Source of the DNA: Mycobacterium nebraskense
GTDB taxonomy: Bacteria; Actinomycetota; Actinomycetes; Mycobacteriales; Mycobacteriaceae
DNA length: 64,000 nt
NCBI RefSeq assembly: GCF_002102255.1
Contig: NZ_LQPH01000129.1
Coordinates: 62,001-126,000 of the forward strand
Direction: 5' to 3'
Shown: positions 37,357 to 46,555 of the stretch, piece by piece
How positions within the stretch are numbered: the first letter of the stretch is position 1
Layout: each line of letters begins with the position of its first letter
Position numbers and translations under genes: made by a program
The notes under the pieces: generated by a model
Database searches by the model: none
Told to the model about the DNA's origin: nothing
Seen by the model: the letters and a program-made list of their open reading frames with translations, nothing else

Positions 37357-39747
37357 GTGGCAGACGACAAGAGCGCGGCGCAGGCGCTTGACGCGCCCAC
37401 CGAAGTCGCTGACACCCTGCTGGTCGGGGAGCCGGTCACGGCGCAAGCCGAGCCGCCGGAGCCGCCGACCGAGACGCTGAAAACCTCCAGCAGCGCGTCG
37501 CGCCGGGTCCGGGCCAGGCTGGCCCGCCGGATGACCTCCCAGCGCACCACGCTCAACCCGGTGCTGGAACCGCTGGTGGCGGTGCACCGGGAGATCTATC
37601 CGAAGGCGAACGTGTCGTTGCTGCAGCGCGCCTTCGAGGTCGCCGACCAGCGGCACGCCACGCAGTTGCGCCATTCCGGTGATCCCTACATCACCCACCC
37701 TCTGGCCGTCGCGAACATCCTGGCGGAATTGGGCATGGACACCACCACTTTGGTGGCCGCGCTGCTGCACGACACCATCGAGGACACCGGCTACACGCTC
37801 GAGGCGTTGAGCGAGGACTTCGGCGAGGAGGTGGGCCACCTCGTCGACGGCGTGACCAAGCTGGATCGAGTGGTGCTGGGCACCGCCGCCGAGGGCGAGA
37901 CCATCCGCAAGATGATCACCGCGATGGCCCGCGACCCCCGGGTGCTGGTGATCAAGGTCGCCGACCGGCTGCACAACATGCGCACCATGCGCTTCCTGCC
38001 GCCGGAAAAGCAGGCGCGCAAGGCCCGCGAGACACTGGAAGTCATTGCGCCCCTTGCGCATCGGCTGGGTATGGCCAGCGTCAAGTGGGAACTCGAAGAT
38101 CTGTCCTTCGCGATCTTGCACCCGAAGAAGTACGAGGAGATCGTTCGGCTGGTCGCCGGCCGCGCGCCGTCCCGCGACACCTACCTGGCCAAGGTCCGCG
38201 CCGAGATCACCAATACGCTCAACGCGTCGAAGATCAAGGCGACGGTGGAGGGTCGGCCCAAGCACTACTGGTCGATCTATCAGAAGATGATCGTCAAGGG
38301 ACGCGACTTCGACGACATCCACGACCTGGTCGGCATCCGGATCCTGTGCGACGAGATCCGCGACTGCTATGCCGCTGTCGGCGTGGTGCATTCGTTGTGG
38401 CAGCCGATGGCGGGGCGGTTCAAGGACTACATCGCCCAGCCCAGATACGGCGTCTACCAGTCATTGCACACCACCGTCGTCGGCCCGGAGGGCAAGCCGC
38501 TGGAAATCCAGATCCGCACCCGCGACATGCACCGCACCGCCGAATACGGCATCGCCGCGCACTGGCGCTACAAGGAAACCAAGGGCCGCAACGGCGTTCC
38601 GCATCCCCACAACACCGCCGAGATCGACGACATGGCCTGGATGCGTCAGCTGCTCGACTGGCAACGGGAGGCCGCCGACCCGGGAGAATTCCTGGAGTCG
38701 TTGCGCTACGACCTTGCGGTGCAAGAGATCTTCGTGTTCACCCCCAAGGGTGATGTGATCACCCTGCCGAACGGTTCGACGCCGGTGGACTTCGCTTACG
38801 CCGTACACACCGAGGTTGGCCACCGGTGCATCGGCGCCAGGGTCAATGGGCGGCTGGTGGCGCTGGAACGAAAGCTGGAAAACGGGGAGGTCGTCGAGGT
38901 TTTCACGTCGAAGGCGCCCAACGCCGGGCCGTCCCGCGACTGGCAGCAGTTCGTCGTGTCGCCGCGCGCCAAGGCAAAGATCCGGCAGTGGTTCGCCAAG
39001 GAGCGGCGTGAGGAGGCGCTGGATACCGGCAAGGAGGCGATGGCCCGCGAGGTGCGCCGCGGCGGACTTCCCTTGCAGCGCTTGGTCAACGGGGAATCCA
39101 TGGCCGCGGTGGCCCGCGAACTGCACTACGCCGACGTGTCCGCGCTCTACACCGCGATCGGCGAGGGCCACGTGTCCGCGCGGCACGTGGTGCAGCGGCT
39201 GCTCGCCGAACTCGGCGGGATCGACCAGGCCGAAGAGGATCTCGCCGAGCGGTCCACGCCGACGACCATGCTGCGGCGCCCGCGCAGCAGCGACGACGTC
39301 GGGGTCTCGGTCCCCGGGGCCCCGGGCGTGCTGTCCAAGCTCGCCAAGTGCTGCACGCCGGTGCCCGGCGACCAGATCATGGGGTTCGTCACCCGAGGCG
39401 GGGGAGTGAGCGTGCACCGGACCGACTGCACCAATGCCGCGTCGCTGCAGCAGCAGTCCGAGCGCATCATCGAGGTGCATTGGGCGCCGTCGCCGTCGTC
39501 GGTGTTCCTGGTGGCCATCCAGGTCGAGGCGCTCGACCGGCACCGGTTGCTCTCCGACGTCACCCGGGTGCTGGCCGACGAGAAGGTCAACATCCTGTCG
39601 GCGTCGGTCACCACCTCCGGTGACCGCGTGGCGATCAGCCGGTTCACCTTCGAGATGGGTGACCCGAAGCACCTCGGGCATCTGCTCAACGTGGTGCGCA
39701 ACGTCGAAGGCGTTTTCGACGTCTATCGTGTGACGTCCGCGGCTTAA
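37357..39747 (+). CDS. relA: bifunctional (p)ppGpp synthetase/hydrolase Rel
   Basis: A 796-residue long RelA/SpoT homologue. The HD hydrolase domain has [14 protein letters not shown] and [11 protein letters not shown]; the synthetase has [20 protein letters not shown] and [16 protein letters not shown] ([20 protein letters not shown]), a helical/zinc-finger region with KCCTPVPGD and a C-terminal ACT domain follow. Both active sites look intact, as expected for the single mycobacterial enzyme controlling the stringent response. The GTG at 37357 has GGAGG 8 bases upstream; a TATCCT -10-like element lies at 37331. Corresponds to Rv2583c. Confidence 0.96.
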   Translation: MADDKSAAQALDAPTEVADTLLVGEPVTAQAEPPEPPTETLKTSSSASRRVRARLARRMTSQRTTLNPVLEPLVAVHREIYPKANVSLLQRAFEVADQRHATQLRHSGDPYITHPLAVANILAELGMDTTTLVAALLHDTIEDTGYTLEALSEDFGEEVGHLVDGVTKLDRVVLGTAAEGETIRKMITAMARDPRVLVIKVADRLHNMRTMRFLPPEKQARKARETLEVIAPLAHRLGMASVKWELEDLSFAILHPKKYEEIVRLVAGRAPSRDTYLAKVRAEITNTLNASKIKATVEGRPKHYWSIYQKMIVKGRDFDDIHDLVGIRILCDEIRDCYAAVGVVHSLWQPMAGRFKDYIAQPRYGVYQSLHTTVVGPEGKPLEIQIRTRDMHRTAEYGIAAHWRYKETKGRNGVPHPHNTAEIDDMAWMRQLLDWQREAADPGEFLESLRYDLAVQEIFVFTPKGDVITLPNGSTPVDFAYAVHTEVGHRCIGARVNGRLVALERKLENGEVVEVFTSKAPNAGPSRDWQQFVVSPRAKAKIRQWFAKERREEALDTGKEAMAREVRRGGLPLQRLVNGESMAAVARELHYADVSALYTAIGEGHVSARHVVQRLLAELGGIDQAEEDLAERSTPTTMLRRPRSSDDVGVSVPGAPGVLSKLAKCCTPVPGDQIMGFVTRGGGVSVHRTDCTNAASLQQQSERIIEVHWAPSPSSVFLVAIQVEALDRHRLLSDVTRVLADEKVNILSASVTTSGDRVAISRFTFEMGDPKHLGHLLNVVRNVEGVFDVYRVTSAA

Positions 39748-39765
39748 GGGGCCTGACGGTCCCGG

Positions 39766-41526
39766 CTAGTCGACGTGGACCGAGTTGACGGTGACCGGGT
39801 TGGTGGGAGAGCCGCTCTGACGGTTGCCGGCGATGCCCGCCTGGGCGATCTTGTCGAGGACCGCCAGGCCCGCCTGCGTGATGGTGCCGAACACCGTGCT
39901 CTGCGGATCCAACTCCGAATCCCGGAAAACCAGGGAGAACTGGCTGCCGTTGGTGTTTGGGCCATCGGTGGCCATGATCACGGTGCCACGCGGATAGACC
40001 ACGGTCGCCCTGAGCGCGGGATCCCCGGCCGGGTACTGGTTGGTGGGATATTCGTCGGCGAATTGATAGCCGGGGCCCCCGGACCCGTCGGTCTCGGGAC
40101 CGCCGCACAGCAGCGATCCCCCGTCCGTGGCGTTGATCAGCCGGGCGCACTGGGTGTTGTCGAAGAATTGCTGCTTGGCGAGGCTGACAAAACTGTTCAC
40201 CGTGCAGGGTGATTCGGAGTTGGCAAGCTCGATGCCGATATCACCCAGGTTGGTGGAGATGGTGGCCGGGATCTGCGGGGGATCGGTGGCGACCCTGCCG
40301 GACGGGGGCGGGCTGACGGGCTTGACGATGGTGTCCGGCGCGCTCGGGTATTGGCAGTTGGCGCCCAAATCGGCCGGCGGCGCAAATGCCGGCAGCGGGG
40401 GCACCGTCGCCGTTGCCTGCGCGGTCGGTCCGGCATTCGATCCCGGCCTCCCCGGCACCCGGGCGCGGGTCGGGGTGGTCGATGCCGCGCCGTTGGCGGA
40501 CCCGTCGTCCTGGGTCACCAGTGCGATGACCAACGCCGCCACCGCGGCCAGCGCCACGGCCGACGCGCCGACGATACCCAACAGCAGACGTCTGGATTGC
40601 GTTGGCGGGCGGTTGGACGGCCGCGGCTCGGGATTGTCGCCCGTCGGGGGGAAGTCCTGCGTTGGCGGCGGGCCAGACGATGCCGGCGGCGGCGGGCCCG
40701 GCGTTGGCACGTCGGCCAGTGCCGCCCTGGCGGCTTCGGCGAGCTCCATTGCCGACTGGTAGCGGTATTCGGCGTCTTTGGCCATCCCGCGGGCGACCAC
40801 CGCATCGAGGGCCGGGGGCACGCCGGCTGAGACTGTCGACGGTCGCGGCGGCGGCGTGTTGAGGTGCGCGTTGAGTTGTTCCTCGAGGCTGTCGCCGGCG
40901 TAGGGGCGCTGGCCGGTCAGGCACTCGTGCAGCACGCAGGCCAACGAATACACGTCGGCGCGGTGATCCGTTGTGCCCCTGAACCGCTCGGGTGCCATGT
41001 AGGCGACGGTGCCCATCGTGTGCCCGGTCTGCGTGAGCGAGGTGTCGGCGAGGGTGCGGGCGATGCCGAAGTCGATCAGATAGACGAAGTCGCGCGCCTT
41101 GGTGACCAAGATGTTCTTCGGCTTGATGTCGCGATGGATCAGCCCCTCCTGGTGAGCGCTATCCAGTGCCGCGGCAACCTGTTCGATCACCGCGACCGCG
41201 CGCTCGGGGCTGAGCCGCCCACCGTTTTCGTCGATGTACTGCAACAAGTCGCGGCCCTCGATCAGCCGCATGTCGACATAGAGCCGACCGTCGATCTCGC
41301 CATAACTGTGGATGGGCACCACATGCGGGTCGTTGAGGCTCGCCGCGATGCGTGCCTCCCGGCGGAATCTTTGCTGAAATTCTTGATCCTCGGCCACATT
41401 CGGGGGCAGGACCTTCAGTGCGACGACCCGATCGGTGGCCGCGTCGTAGGCCCGGTAGACCTGGCCCATGCCGCCGCGCCCCAAAACGTCCAGCAATTGG
41501 TATTGCCCGAAAGACTCCGACCCCAC
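39766..41526 (-). CDS. transmembrane Ser/Thr kinase fused to an extracytoplasmic cyclophilin
   Basis: A 586-residue fusion. Residues 8-270 are a PknB-like kinase with all key residues: GRGGMG (16-21), Lys 38 in VALK, HRDIKPKN (Asp 133), DFG (152-154) and APE (178-180). A Pro-rich linker (276-310) and one helix (313-338) follow. Residues 375-586 are a secreted-type cyclophilin nearly colinear with the upstream PpiB ([47 protein letters not shown]), including four Cys. The usual PASTA or NHL sensor is thus replaced by a PPIase. The kinase looks active; the PPIase loop is altered (MATDGP for MANAGP). It follows ppiB by 77 bp. Confidence 0.93.
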   Translation of the reverse strand: MGSESFGQYQLLDVLGRGGMGQVYRAYDAATDRVVALKVLPPNVAEDQEFQQRFRREARIAASLNDPHVVPIHSYGEIDGRLYVDMRLIEGRDLLQYIDENGGRLSPERAVAVIEQVAAALDSAHQEGLIHRDIKPKNILVTKARDFVYLIDFGIARTLADTSLTQTGHTMGTVAYMAPERFRGTTDHRADVYSLACVLHECLTGQRPYAGDSLEEQLNAHLNTPPPRPSTVSAGVPPALDAVVARGMAKDAEYRYQSAMELAEAARAALADVPTPGPPPPASSGPPPTQDFPPTGDNPEPRPSNRPPTQSRRLLLGIVGASAVALAAVAALVIALVTQDDGSANGAASTTPTRARVPGRPGSNAGPTAQATATVPPLPAFAPPADLGANCQYPSAPDTIVKPVSPPPSGRVATDPPQIPATISTNLGDIGIELANSESPCTVNSFVSLAKQQFFDNTQCARLINATDGGSLLCGGPETDGSGGPGYQFADEYPTNQYPAGDPALRATVVYPRGTVIMATDGPNTNGSQFSLVFRDSELDPQSTVFGTITQAGLAVLDKIAQAGIAGNRQSGSPTNPVTVNSVHVD

Positions 41527-41603
41527 GCCACGACCTTAAGCGGTGGGCCGCCCGCAGGTCGTGCGATTCTCACCAATCGGCGGCTGTGTTGCGCTGCTTG
41601 GCT

Positions 41604-42500
41604 TTAGTCGAGCAACAGCGACGTGATGGTGACTTCGGAGGCGGGGGCGCCATCCTCACCGCCGCCGGCGACGCCGGCTTTGGCGATCTTGTCCAGCGTG
41701 GCCAGCCCGTCCGGCTGAATGGTGCCGAAGACGGTGTACTGGGGCGGCAGCTGCGAGTCCTTGTACACCATGAAGAACTGGCTGCCGTTGGTGCCGGGAC
41801 CGGCGTTGGCCATCGCCAGGGTGCCGCGCGGGTAGAGGACGGGCTGCTGCGCCTTCGGGTCGTTCGGCGGGTACTGATCGGTCGGGTACTCGTTGGCGAA
41901 TTGGTAGCCGGGACCACCAGTGCCGTCGCCCTTGGGGTCGCCGCATTGCAGGACGCCCAGGTCCGGCGAAGTCGTCAGCCGGTGGCATTTGGTGTTGTCG
42001 AAGTATTTCTGGCCGGTCAGGCTCGCGAAACTGTTTACCGTGCAAGGTGATTCGTTGTTAGCAAGCATCAATCCGATGCGGCCCTGGTTGGTCACCATGC
42101 TGGCGCTCACCTGGGCCGGATCGGTCGGCACTTTGCCGGTGCGCGGCGGCTTGACCTGCTTGGCGGCCGCTTCCGGTGACGCCGGGTACTGGCAGTTGGC
42201 ACCCAGATCGGCCGCCGGCTTGAACGCCGGCAACGGCGGAACCGGCGGCGTCGGTCCGGCGGACGTGGACTCCGGGGAGCTGCTCGGGGCGGCGGAGGTG
42301 GTGCTCGCCGCGGTATTGCTCTTCTTCTCGTGTTTGGTGTTGATGACCGCGAGCACCACCGCGACCACCACGGCCACGGCCACGATCGAGCCGGCGGCGA
42401 TCAACACGATCCGGCGCCTCTTGGCTTGCCTCTGGCGGCGCTCCAGTTGTCGCTCGAGCTTGCGCTTGGCGTTGGCACGTCGCTGTTCATTGGTCGGCAC
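41604..42500 (-). CDS. ppiB: membrane-anchored peptidyl-prolyl cis-trans isomerase
   Basis: A 298-residue cyclophilin and the true counterpart of M. tuberculosis PpiB (Rv2582). The N-terminus is a basic cytosolic stretch ([19 protein letters not shown]), then one helix (residues 31-53), a Ser/Pro linker, and a cyclophilin domain with the core [19 protein letters not shown] and [19 protein letters not shown]. It should fold exported proteins at Xaa-Pro bonds. Like the copy downstream, it has four Cys that can pair outside the membrane. It is the first gene of a two-gene unit with the kinase fusion and is divergent from the glyoxalase gene. Confidence 0.93.
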   Translation of the reverse strand: MPTNEQRRANAKRKLERQLERRQRQAKRRRIVLIAAGSIVAVAVVVAVVLAVINTKHEKKSNTAASTTSAAPSSSPESTSAGPTPPVPPLPAFKPAADLGANCQYPASPEAAAKQVKPPRTGKVPTDPAQVSASMVTNQGRIGLMLANNESPCTVNSFASLTGQKYFDNTKCHRLTTSPDLGVLQCGDPKGDGTGGPGYQFANEYPTDQYPPNDPKAQQPVLYPRGTLAMANAGPGTNGSQFFMVYKDSQLPPQYTVFGTIQPDGLATLDKIAKAGVAGGGEDGAPASEVTITSLLLD

Positions 42501-42617
42501 GGCCGTATGCCTCCATGGTAGGTAAGTCGGGGGCCCGCAATAGGCGTCAGTGGCCAGCTCAGGCTAATGTGGGCGCCGCGACCGGTGTCAAGTGGGGCCC
42601 GTGGGAAACTGGGAACC

Positions 42618-43292
42618 GTGTTGATCACCGGATTTCCCGCCGGCGTGTTGCAGTGCAACTGCTATGTGCTGGCCGAGCGGCCTGGGGCGGACGCCGTCAT
42701 CGTGGATCCGGGGCAGCGGGTGATGGGCTCGTTGAGGCGCATCCTCGACGAGAATCGGCTCACCCCGGCCGCGGTGTTGCTCACCCACGGGCACATCGAC
42801 CACATGTGGTCCGCGCAGAAGGTGTCCGACACCTACGGCTGCCCGACCTACATCCATCCCGAGGACCGGTTCATGCTGAAAGACCCGATCTATGGCCTGG
42901 GCCCGCGGATGGCGCAGCTGGTGGCGGGTGCCTTCTTCCGCGAGCCCAAGCAGGTCGTCGAGCTGGACCGCGACGGCGACAAGCTCGACCTGGGCAGCGT
43001 GACCGTCAACGTCGATCACACCCCCGGGCACACCCGCGGGTCGGTGGTCTTCCGGGTGGCAGGGGGGACGAAGGACGGAAAAGATCTCGTGTTCACCGGC
43101 GACACCCTGTTCGAACGCTCGGTGGGCCGCACCGACCTGCACGGCGGCAGCGGCCGCGACCTACTGACCTCGATCGTGGACAAACTTCTGGTGCTCGACG
43201 ACGCGACCGTGGTCCTGCCGGGGCACGGCAACGCCACCACCATCGGCGCCGAGCGGCGTTTCAATCCGTTCATCGAAGGCCTGAGCCCATGA
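42618..43292 (+). CDS. glyoxalase II-like metallo-beta-lactamase fold hydrolase
   Basis: A 224-residue metallo-beta-lactamase fold protein. Metal ligands are seen in [38 protein letters not shown] and LPGHGNATT. Length equals the M. tuberculosis Rv2581c I recall. Such proteins are annotated as hydroxyacylglutathione hydrolase, but mycobacteria lack glutathione, so a mycothiol or other thioester substrate is likelier. The GTG at 42618 is chosen; an upstream start would overlap the ppiB promoter. The hisS ATG overlaps its stop (ATGA). Confidence 0.88.
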   Translation: MLITGFPAGVLQCNCYVLAERPGADAVIVDPGQRVMGSLRRILDENRLTPAAVLLTHGHIDHMWSAQKVSDTYGCPTYIHPEDRFMLKDPIYGLGPRMAQLVAGAFFREPKQVVELDRDGDKLDLGSVTVNVDHTPGHTRGSVVFRVAGGTKDGKDLVFTGDTLFERSVGRTDLHGGSGRDLLTSIVDKLLVLDDATVVLPGHGNATTIGAERRFNPFIEGLSP

Positions 43293-44560
43293 CGGAGTTC
43301 TCCGCGTTTTCCGGGCCCAAGGGGGTGCCGGACTACGTTCCGCCGGACTCGGCGCAGTTCGTGGCCGTGCGGGACGGATTGCTCGGCGCCGCCCGCCGGG
43401 CCGGCTACGGCGACATCGAGTTGCCGATCTTCGAAGACACCGCCCTGTTCGCCCGTGGTGTCGGCGAATCCACCGACGTGGTGTCCAAGGAGATGTACAC
43501 GTTCGCCGACCGCGGCGACCGCTCGGTCACGTTGCGGCCCGAGGGCACCGCGGGGGTGGTGCGCGCGGTGATCGAGCACGGACTGGACCGCGGCGCGTTG
43601 CCGATCAAACTCTGTTATGCGGGGCCGTTTTTCCGCTACGAGCGTCCACAGGCCGGCCGCTATCGGCAGCTGCAGCAGGTCGGTGTGGAGGCGATCGGCG
43701 TCGACGACCCGGCGCTGGACGCCGAGGTGATCGCCGTCGCCGACGCCGGCTTCCGCTCGCTGGGGCTGGACGGATTCCGCCTGGAGATCACCTCGCTGGG
43801 CGACGACAGCTGCCGCCCGCAGTATCGGGAACTGCTGCAGGATTTCCTCTTTGGGCTCGACCTCGACGACGAGACGCGCAAGCGCGCCGAGATCAACCCA
43901 CTGCGGGTGCTCGACGACAAGCGACCGAAGCTGCGGGCCATGACGGCCGAGGCCCCGGTGTTGCTCGACCACCTGTCCGACGTCGCCAAGCAGCACTTCG
44001 ACACCGTGCTGGCCCACCTCGACGCGCTCGGCGTGCCGTACGTCATCAACCCGCGCATGGTGCGCGGGCTGGACTACTACACCAAGACCACCTTCGAGTT
44101 CGTGCACGACGGTCTGGGCGCGCAATCCGGCATCGGCGGTGGCGGCCGCTACGACGGCCTGATGCACGAGCTTGGTGGACAGGACCTGTCCGGCATCGGG
44201 TTCGGGCTCGGCGTGGACCGCACCCTGCTGGCGCTGCGCGCCGAGGGCAAGAGCGTGGGCGAGACCACCCGCTGCGACGTGTTCGGCGTCCCGCTGAGCG
44301 AGCAGGCCAAGCTCCAGCTGGCGATCCTGGCCGCGCAGCTGCGCGCCGCCGGCGTCCGCGTCGACATGGCCTACGGCGACCGCGGCCTCAAGGGCGCGAT
44401 GCGCGCGGCCGACCGTTCCGGTGCCCGCATCGCGCTGGTGCTCGGCGACCGGGACATCGAATCCGGCACGGTCGGGGTGAAGGATCTCACGACGGGCGAG
44501 CAGGTGCCCGTGGTCATGGATTCTGTTGTCGCCGAAGTTCTTTCACGACTAGACCGGTAG
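43289..44560 (+). CDS. hisS: histidyl-tRNA synthetase
   Basis: A 423-residue class II synthetase. Motif 1 region is [21 protein letters not shown], motif 2 is [23 protein letters not shown], the histidine A-box is [12 protein letters not shown] and motif 3 is [17 protein letters not shown]. The C-terminal alpha/beta domain binds the anticodon. Its length matches the M. tuberculosis enzyme (Rv2580c). The ATG overlaps the upstream stop. The next + strand gene lies 1 kb farther on, so this is the end of the transcript. Confidence 0.96.
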   Translation: MTEFSAFSGPKGVPDYVPPDSAQFVAVRDGLLGAARRAGYGDIELPIFEDTALFARGVGESTDVVSKEMYTFADRGDRSVTLRPEGTAGVVRAVIEHGLDRGALPIKLCYAGPFFRYERPQAGRYRQLQQVGVEAIGVDDPALDAEVIAVADAGFRSLGLDGFRLEITSLGDDSCRPQYRELLQDFLFGLDLDDETRKRAEINPLRVLDDKRPKLRAMTAEAPVLLDHLSDVAKQHFDTVLAHLDALGVPYVINPRMVRGLDYYTKTTFEFVHDGLGAQSGIGGGGRYDGLMHELGGQDLSGIGFGLGVDRTLLALRAEGKSVGETTRCDVFGVPLSEQAKLQLAILAAQLRAAGVRVDMAYGDRGLKGAMRAADRSGARIALVLGDRDIESGTVGVKDLTTGEQVPVVMDSVVAEVLSRLDR

Positions 44561-44586
44561 TCCGGCCTGCGGAATTCGTCGTCGTG

Positions 44587-44811
44587 TTATTTCTTGCTCG
44601 GAATGACGATAACGACGATCAATGTGAGGATAGAAAAGAACAGCCCAAGAATTCCCCAGCCCAGCGGGTTGCGGCCCTTCGTCATTGCGATGATTGCGCA
44701 CACAATTGCGGCGATTACGCTGCCGATGGCGACGAAGATTCCCTTGATACCGCGAAGGATAAAGCCCGCCGCGAGTGGGTCCGAACTCGCCAAAATCACT
44801 TGGTGCAACAT
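44587..44811 (-). CDS. 74-residue small membrane protein
   Basis: A small protein of 74 residues starting at the ATG at 44811 behind AAAGGACC. It has two hydrophobic helices: about residues 24-46 (GIFVAIGSVIAAIVCAIIAM) and 53-71 (GWGILGLFFSILTLIVVIVI), with a KGRNPLGWG turn between them. This helix-turn-helix pattern is common in actinobacterial small membrane proteins, often annotated as hypothetical. The longer frame continuing upstream to 45495 crosses the SRPBCC gene and is not accepted. Codon use looks slightly less GC-rich than neighbours. Function is unknown. Confidence 0.65.
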   Translation of the reverse strand: MLHQVILASSDPLAAGFILRGIKGIFVAIGSVIAAIVCAIIAMTKGRNPLGWGILGLFFSILTLIVVIVIPSKK

Positions 44812-44939
44812 GTCAGGTCCTTTCGTGAGGGGCCCTGAGGTCATACCCGCCCGAATGCGCGATAAAACCGCACCCAAGATTGACAGGGTCACATGTTCCG
44901 GGAAGAAACACCGCGAGCGACGACCGTTTTGCCGGCGAG

Positions 44940-45425
44940 TTATCCCCTTGGATAACCGCGGCGCACCGTACGGTCGAGAATTCCCAGAGTCGCGCGCAAT
45001 GCGCCTTCGGACAGGATCGGGAAGATTCCGGCTTCCCGCCACTTCGGGTCGATGTTCGACCAGTCGTAGAACGAGGTAACCACGGTGGCCGAGCCGTCTT
45101 CGGTCGGCTGGAGCTGATAACCGTAGACATGGCCGATCGGCGGCTGGATCTGGCCGAGAACCGTCCATGCAATCAGGCGATCCGGTTCGAACTGTGTGAT
45201 GTCGACGGTGACGTCGTATTTGCCGAATTGCGGAAAGTCGTTCAACGCCTCGCGATCCATGTGCACGACGAACCGGTCGCCGACGCCGCTTACCGGGTCG
45301 CCTTCCGCGTCCTGGAGCATCCCGGACGAGTCGATCGCGACGTGGCCCTGCGGGTCGCACAGCACGGCGAAGATCTCCGGCGCCGCCGCCGCGATTGTGC
45401 GCTGAGTCTCGATCCGTTCGGTCAT
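44940..45425 (-). CDS. SRPBCC-family protein (polyketide cyclase/dehydrase-like)
   Basis: A 161-residue START/SRPBCC-fold protein: IETQRTIAAAAPEIFAVLCDPQGHVAIDSSG at the N-terminus, YDVTVDITQFEPDRLIAWTVLG in the middle strands, and GSATVVTSFYDWS near the C-terminal helix. These proteins have a deep hydrophobic cavity and bind lipids or aromatic ligands. ATG start, divergent from the radical SAM gene with 97 bp between. In M. tuberculosis the haloalkane dehalogenase gene dhaA (Rv2579) lies in this interval; here it is absent. Confidence 0.8.
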   Translation of the reverse strand: MTERIETQRTIAAAAPEIFAVLCDPQGHVAIDSSGMLQDAEGDPVSGVGDRFVVHMDREALNDFPQFGKYDVTVDITQFEPDRLIAWTVLGQIQPPIGHVYGYQLQPTEDGSATVVTSFYDWSNIDPKWREAGIFPILSEGALRATLGILDRTVRRGYPRG

Positions 45426-45488
45426 GAGCCCTCACAGCCGGCGTAGATGGGACACGATCGTCGCTTACTCTCCGCCCCTTCGGGGCGC

Positions 45489-45517
45489 TTGACAACCAAT
45501 CGAACTATTGTTCGAAT
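45489..45517 (+). promoter_or_regulatory. promoter with exact -35 and leaderless spacing for the radical SAM gene
   Basis: TTGACA at 45489-45494 is a perfect -35. After 17 bp comes TCGAAT at 45512-45517, the best -10. The ATG at 45523 lies 6 bases after the -10, which places the transcription start on or next to the start codon, so the mRNA is probably leaderless. No ribosome site is present. Confidence 0.6.
45500..45515 (+). promoter_or_regulatory. perfect LexA (SOS) box
   Basis: TCGAACTATTGTTCGA matches the mycobacterial SOS consensus TCGAAC-N4-GTTCGA at every defined position. It occupies the spacer and -10 of the promoter just described, so LexA binding should fully block it. Confidence 0.9.
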
Positions 45518-45522
45518 AGATC

Positions 45523-46554
45523 ATGCGCTGGGCGGGCCAGGCCGTCGCGGTCAACGGGGAGCCCGTCGAGGACGGGGCACTGCCGGGGCTGCAGCGGATC
45601 GGCTTTGTCCGAAGCGTGCGCGCACCGCAGTTCGAGGGGATCACGTTTCACGAGGTGCTGTGCAAGTCCGCGCTCAACAAGGTGCCGGACGCTTCCGTGC
45701 TGCCCTTCCGGTACACCGTCAACGGCTACCGCGGCTGCTCGCACGCGTGCCGCTATTGCTCCGCCCGGCCCACCCACGAATATCTGGACTTCAACTGCGG
45801 CACCGACTTCGACAGTCAGGTCATCGTCAAGACCAACGTGGTCGAGGTGCTCCGCCGCGAGTTGCGCCGGCCGTCGTGGCGGCGCGAGACCGTCGCACTG
45901 GGCACCAACACCGACCCCTACCAGCGGGCCGAGGGGCGCTACGCGCTGATGCCGGGCATCATCGGTGCCCTCGCCGAATCCGGTACACCGCTGTCGATCC
46001 TGACCAAGGGCACGCTGCTGCGGCGCGACCTGCCGTTGATCGCCGATGCGGCGGAACGGGTTCCGCTGTCGGTGGCGGTGTCGCTGGCCGTCGGTGACGC
46101 GGACCTGCATCGAGACGTCGAGCCCGGCACGCCCACGCCGCAGGCGCGGCTGGGACTGATCGCCGCGATCCGCGAGGCCGGCCTGGACTGTCACGTGATG
46201 GTGGCGCCGGTGCTGCCGCAGCTGACCGACTCCGTCGAGCACCTCGATCGACTGCTGGGCCAGATCGCGGCGGCCGGCGCCACCGGTGTCACGGTCTTCG
46301 GCCTGCACCTGCGCGGTTCGACCCGCGGCTGGTTCATGTCCTGGCTGGTCCGCTCGCATCCCGAGCTCGTGGGCCACTACCGCGAGCTGTACCGGCGCGG
46401 GGCGTACCTGCCGCCCGGCTACCGCGAGATGTTGCGGGGACGGGCCGCGCCGCTGATCGCGAAATATCGGCTGGGTGGCGATCAGCGCTCGTTCCGGCAG
46501 CCTCTCGCGGCGACCCGGGCGGAGCCCCAACCCGTTCAGGCGACGCTGTTTTGA
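45523..46554 (+). CDS. Rv2578c-family radical SAM protein
   Basis: A 343-residue radical SAM protein. The 4Fe-4S ligands are C-x3-C-x2-C in GYRGCSHACRYCSARP; ALGTNTDPYQRAEGRY and VPLSVAVSLAVGDADLH follow in the barrel. It is related to the SplB-like DNA photoproduct lyase group, and some orthologues carry an intein, which is absent here. A perfect LexA box in the promoter places it in the DNA-damage response, so nucleic acid repair is a reasonable guess. Start at the ATG at 45523 is fixed by the promoter. Stops of this gene and the convergent phosphatase are one base apart. Confidence 0.9.
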   Translation: MRWAGQAVAVNGEPVEDGALPGLQRIGFVRSVRAPQFEGITFHEVLCKSALNKVPDASVLPFRYTVNGYRGCSHACRYCSARPTHEYLDFNCGTDFDSQVIVKTNVVEVLRRELRRPSWRRETVALGTNTDPYQRAEGRYALMPGIIGALAESGTPLSILTKGTLLRRDLPLIADAAERVPLSVAVSLAVGDADLHRDVEPGTPTPQARLGLIAAIREAGLDCHVMVAPVLPQLTDSVEHLDRLLGQIAAAGATGVTVFGLHLRGSTRGWFMSWLVRSHPELVGHYRELYRRGAYLPPGYREMLRGRAAPLIAKYRLGGDQRSFRQPLAATRAEPQPVQATLF

Positions 46555-46555
46555 G

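Noticed and set aside
44587..45495. A 302-codon minus-strand frame taking in the small membrane protein
   Set aside because: Its first two thirds overlap the SRPBCC gene in another phase and are Arg-rich nonsense. Only the last 74 codons, behind a good ribosome site, look coding.
45523..46554. Intein in the radical SAM gene, known in some orthologues
   Set aside because: The protein is 343 residues and runs without interruption through the C-x3-C-x2-C region, with no intein splice motifs.
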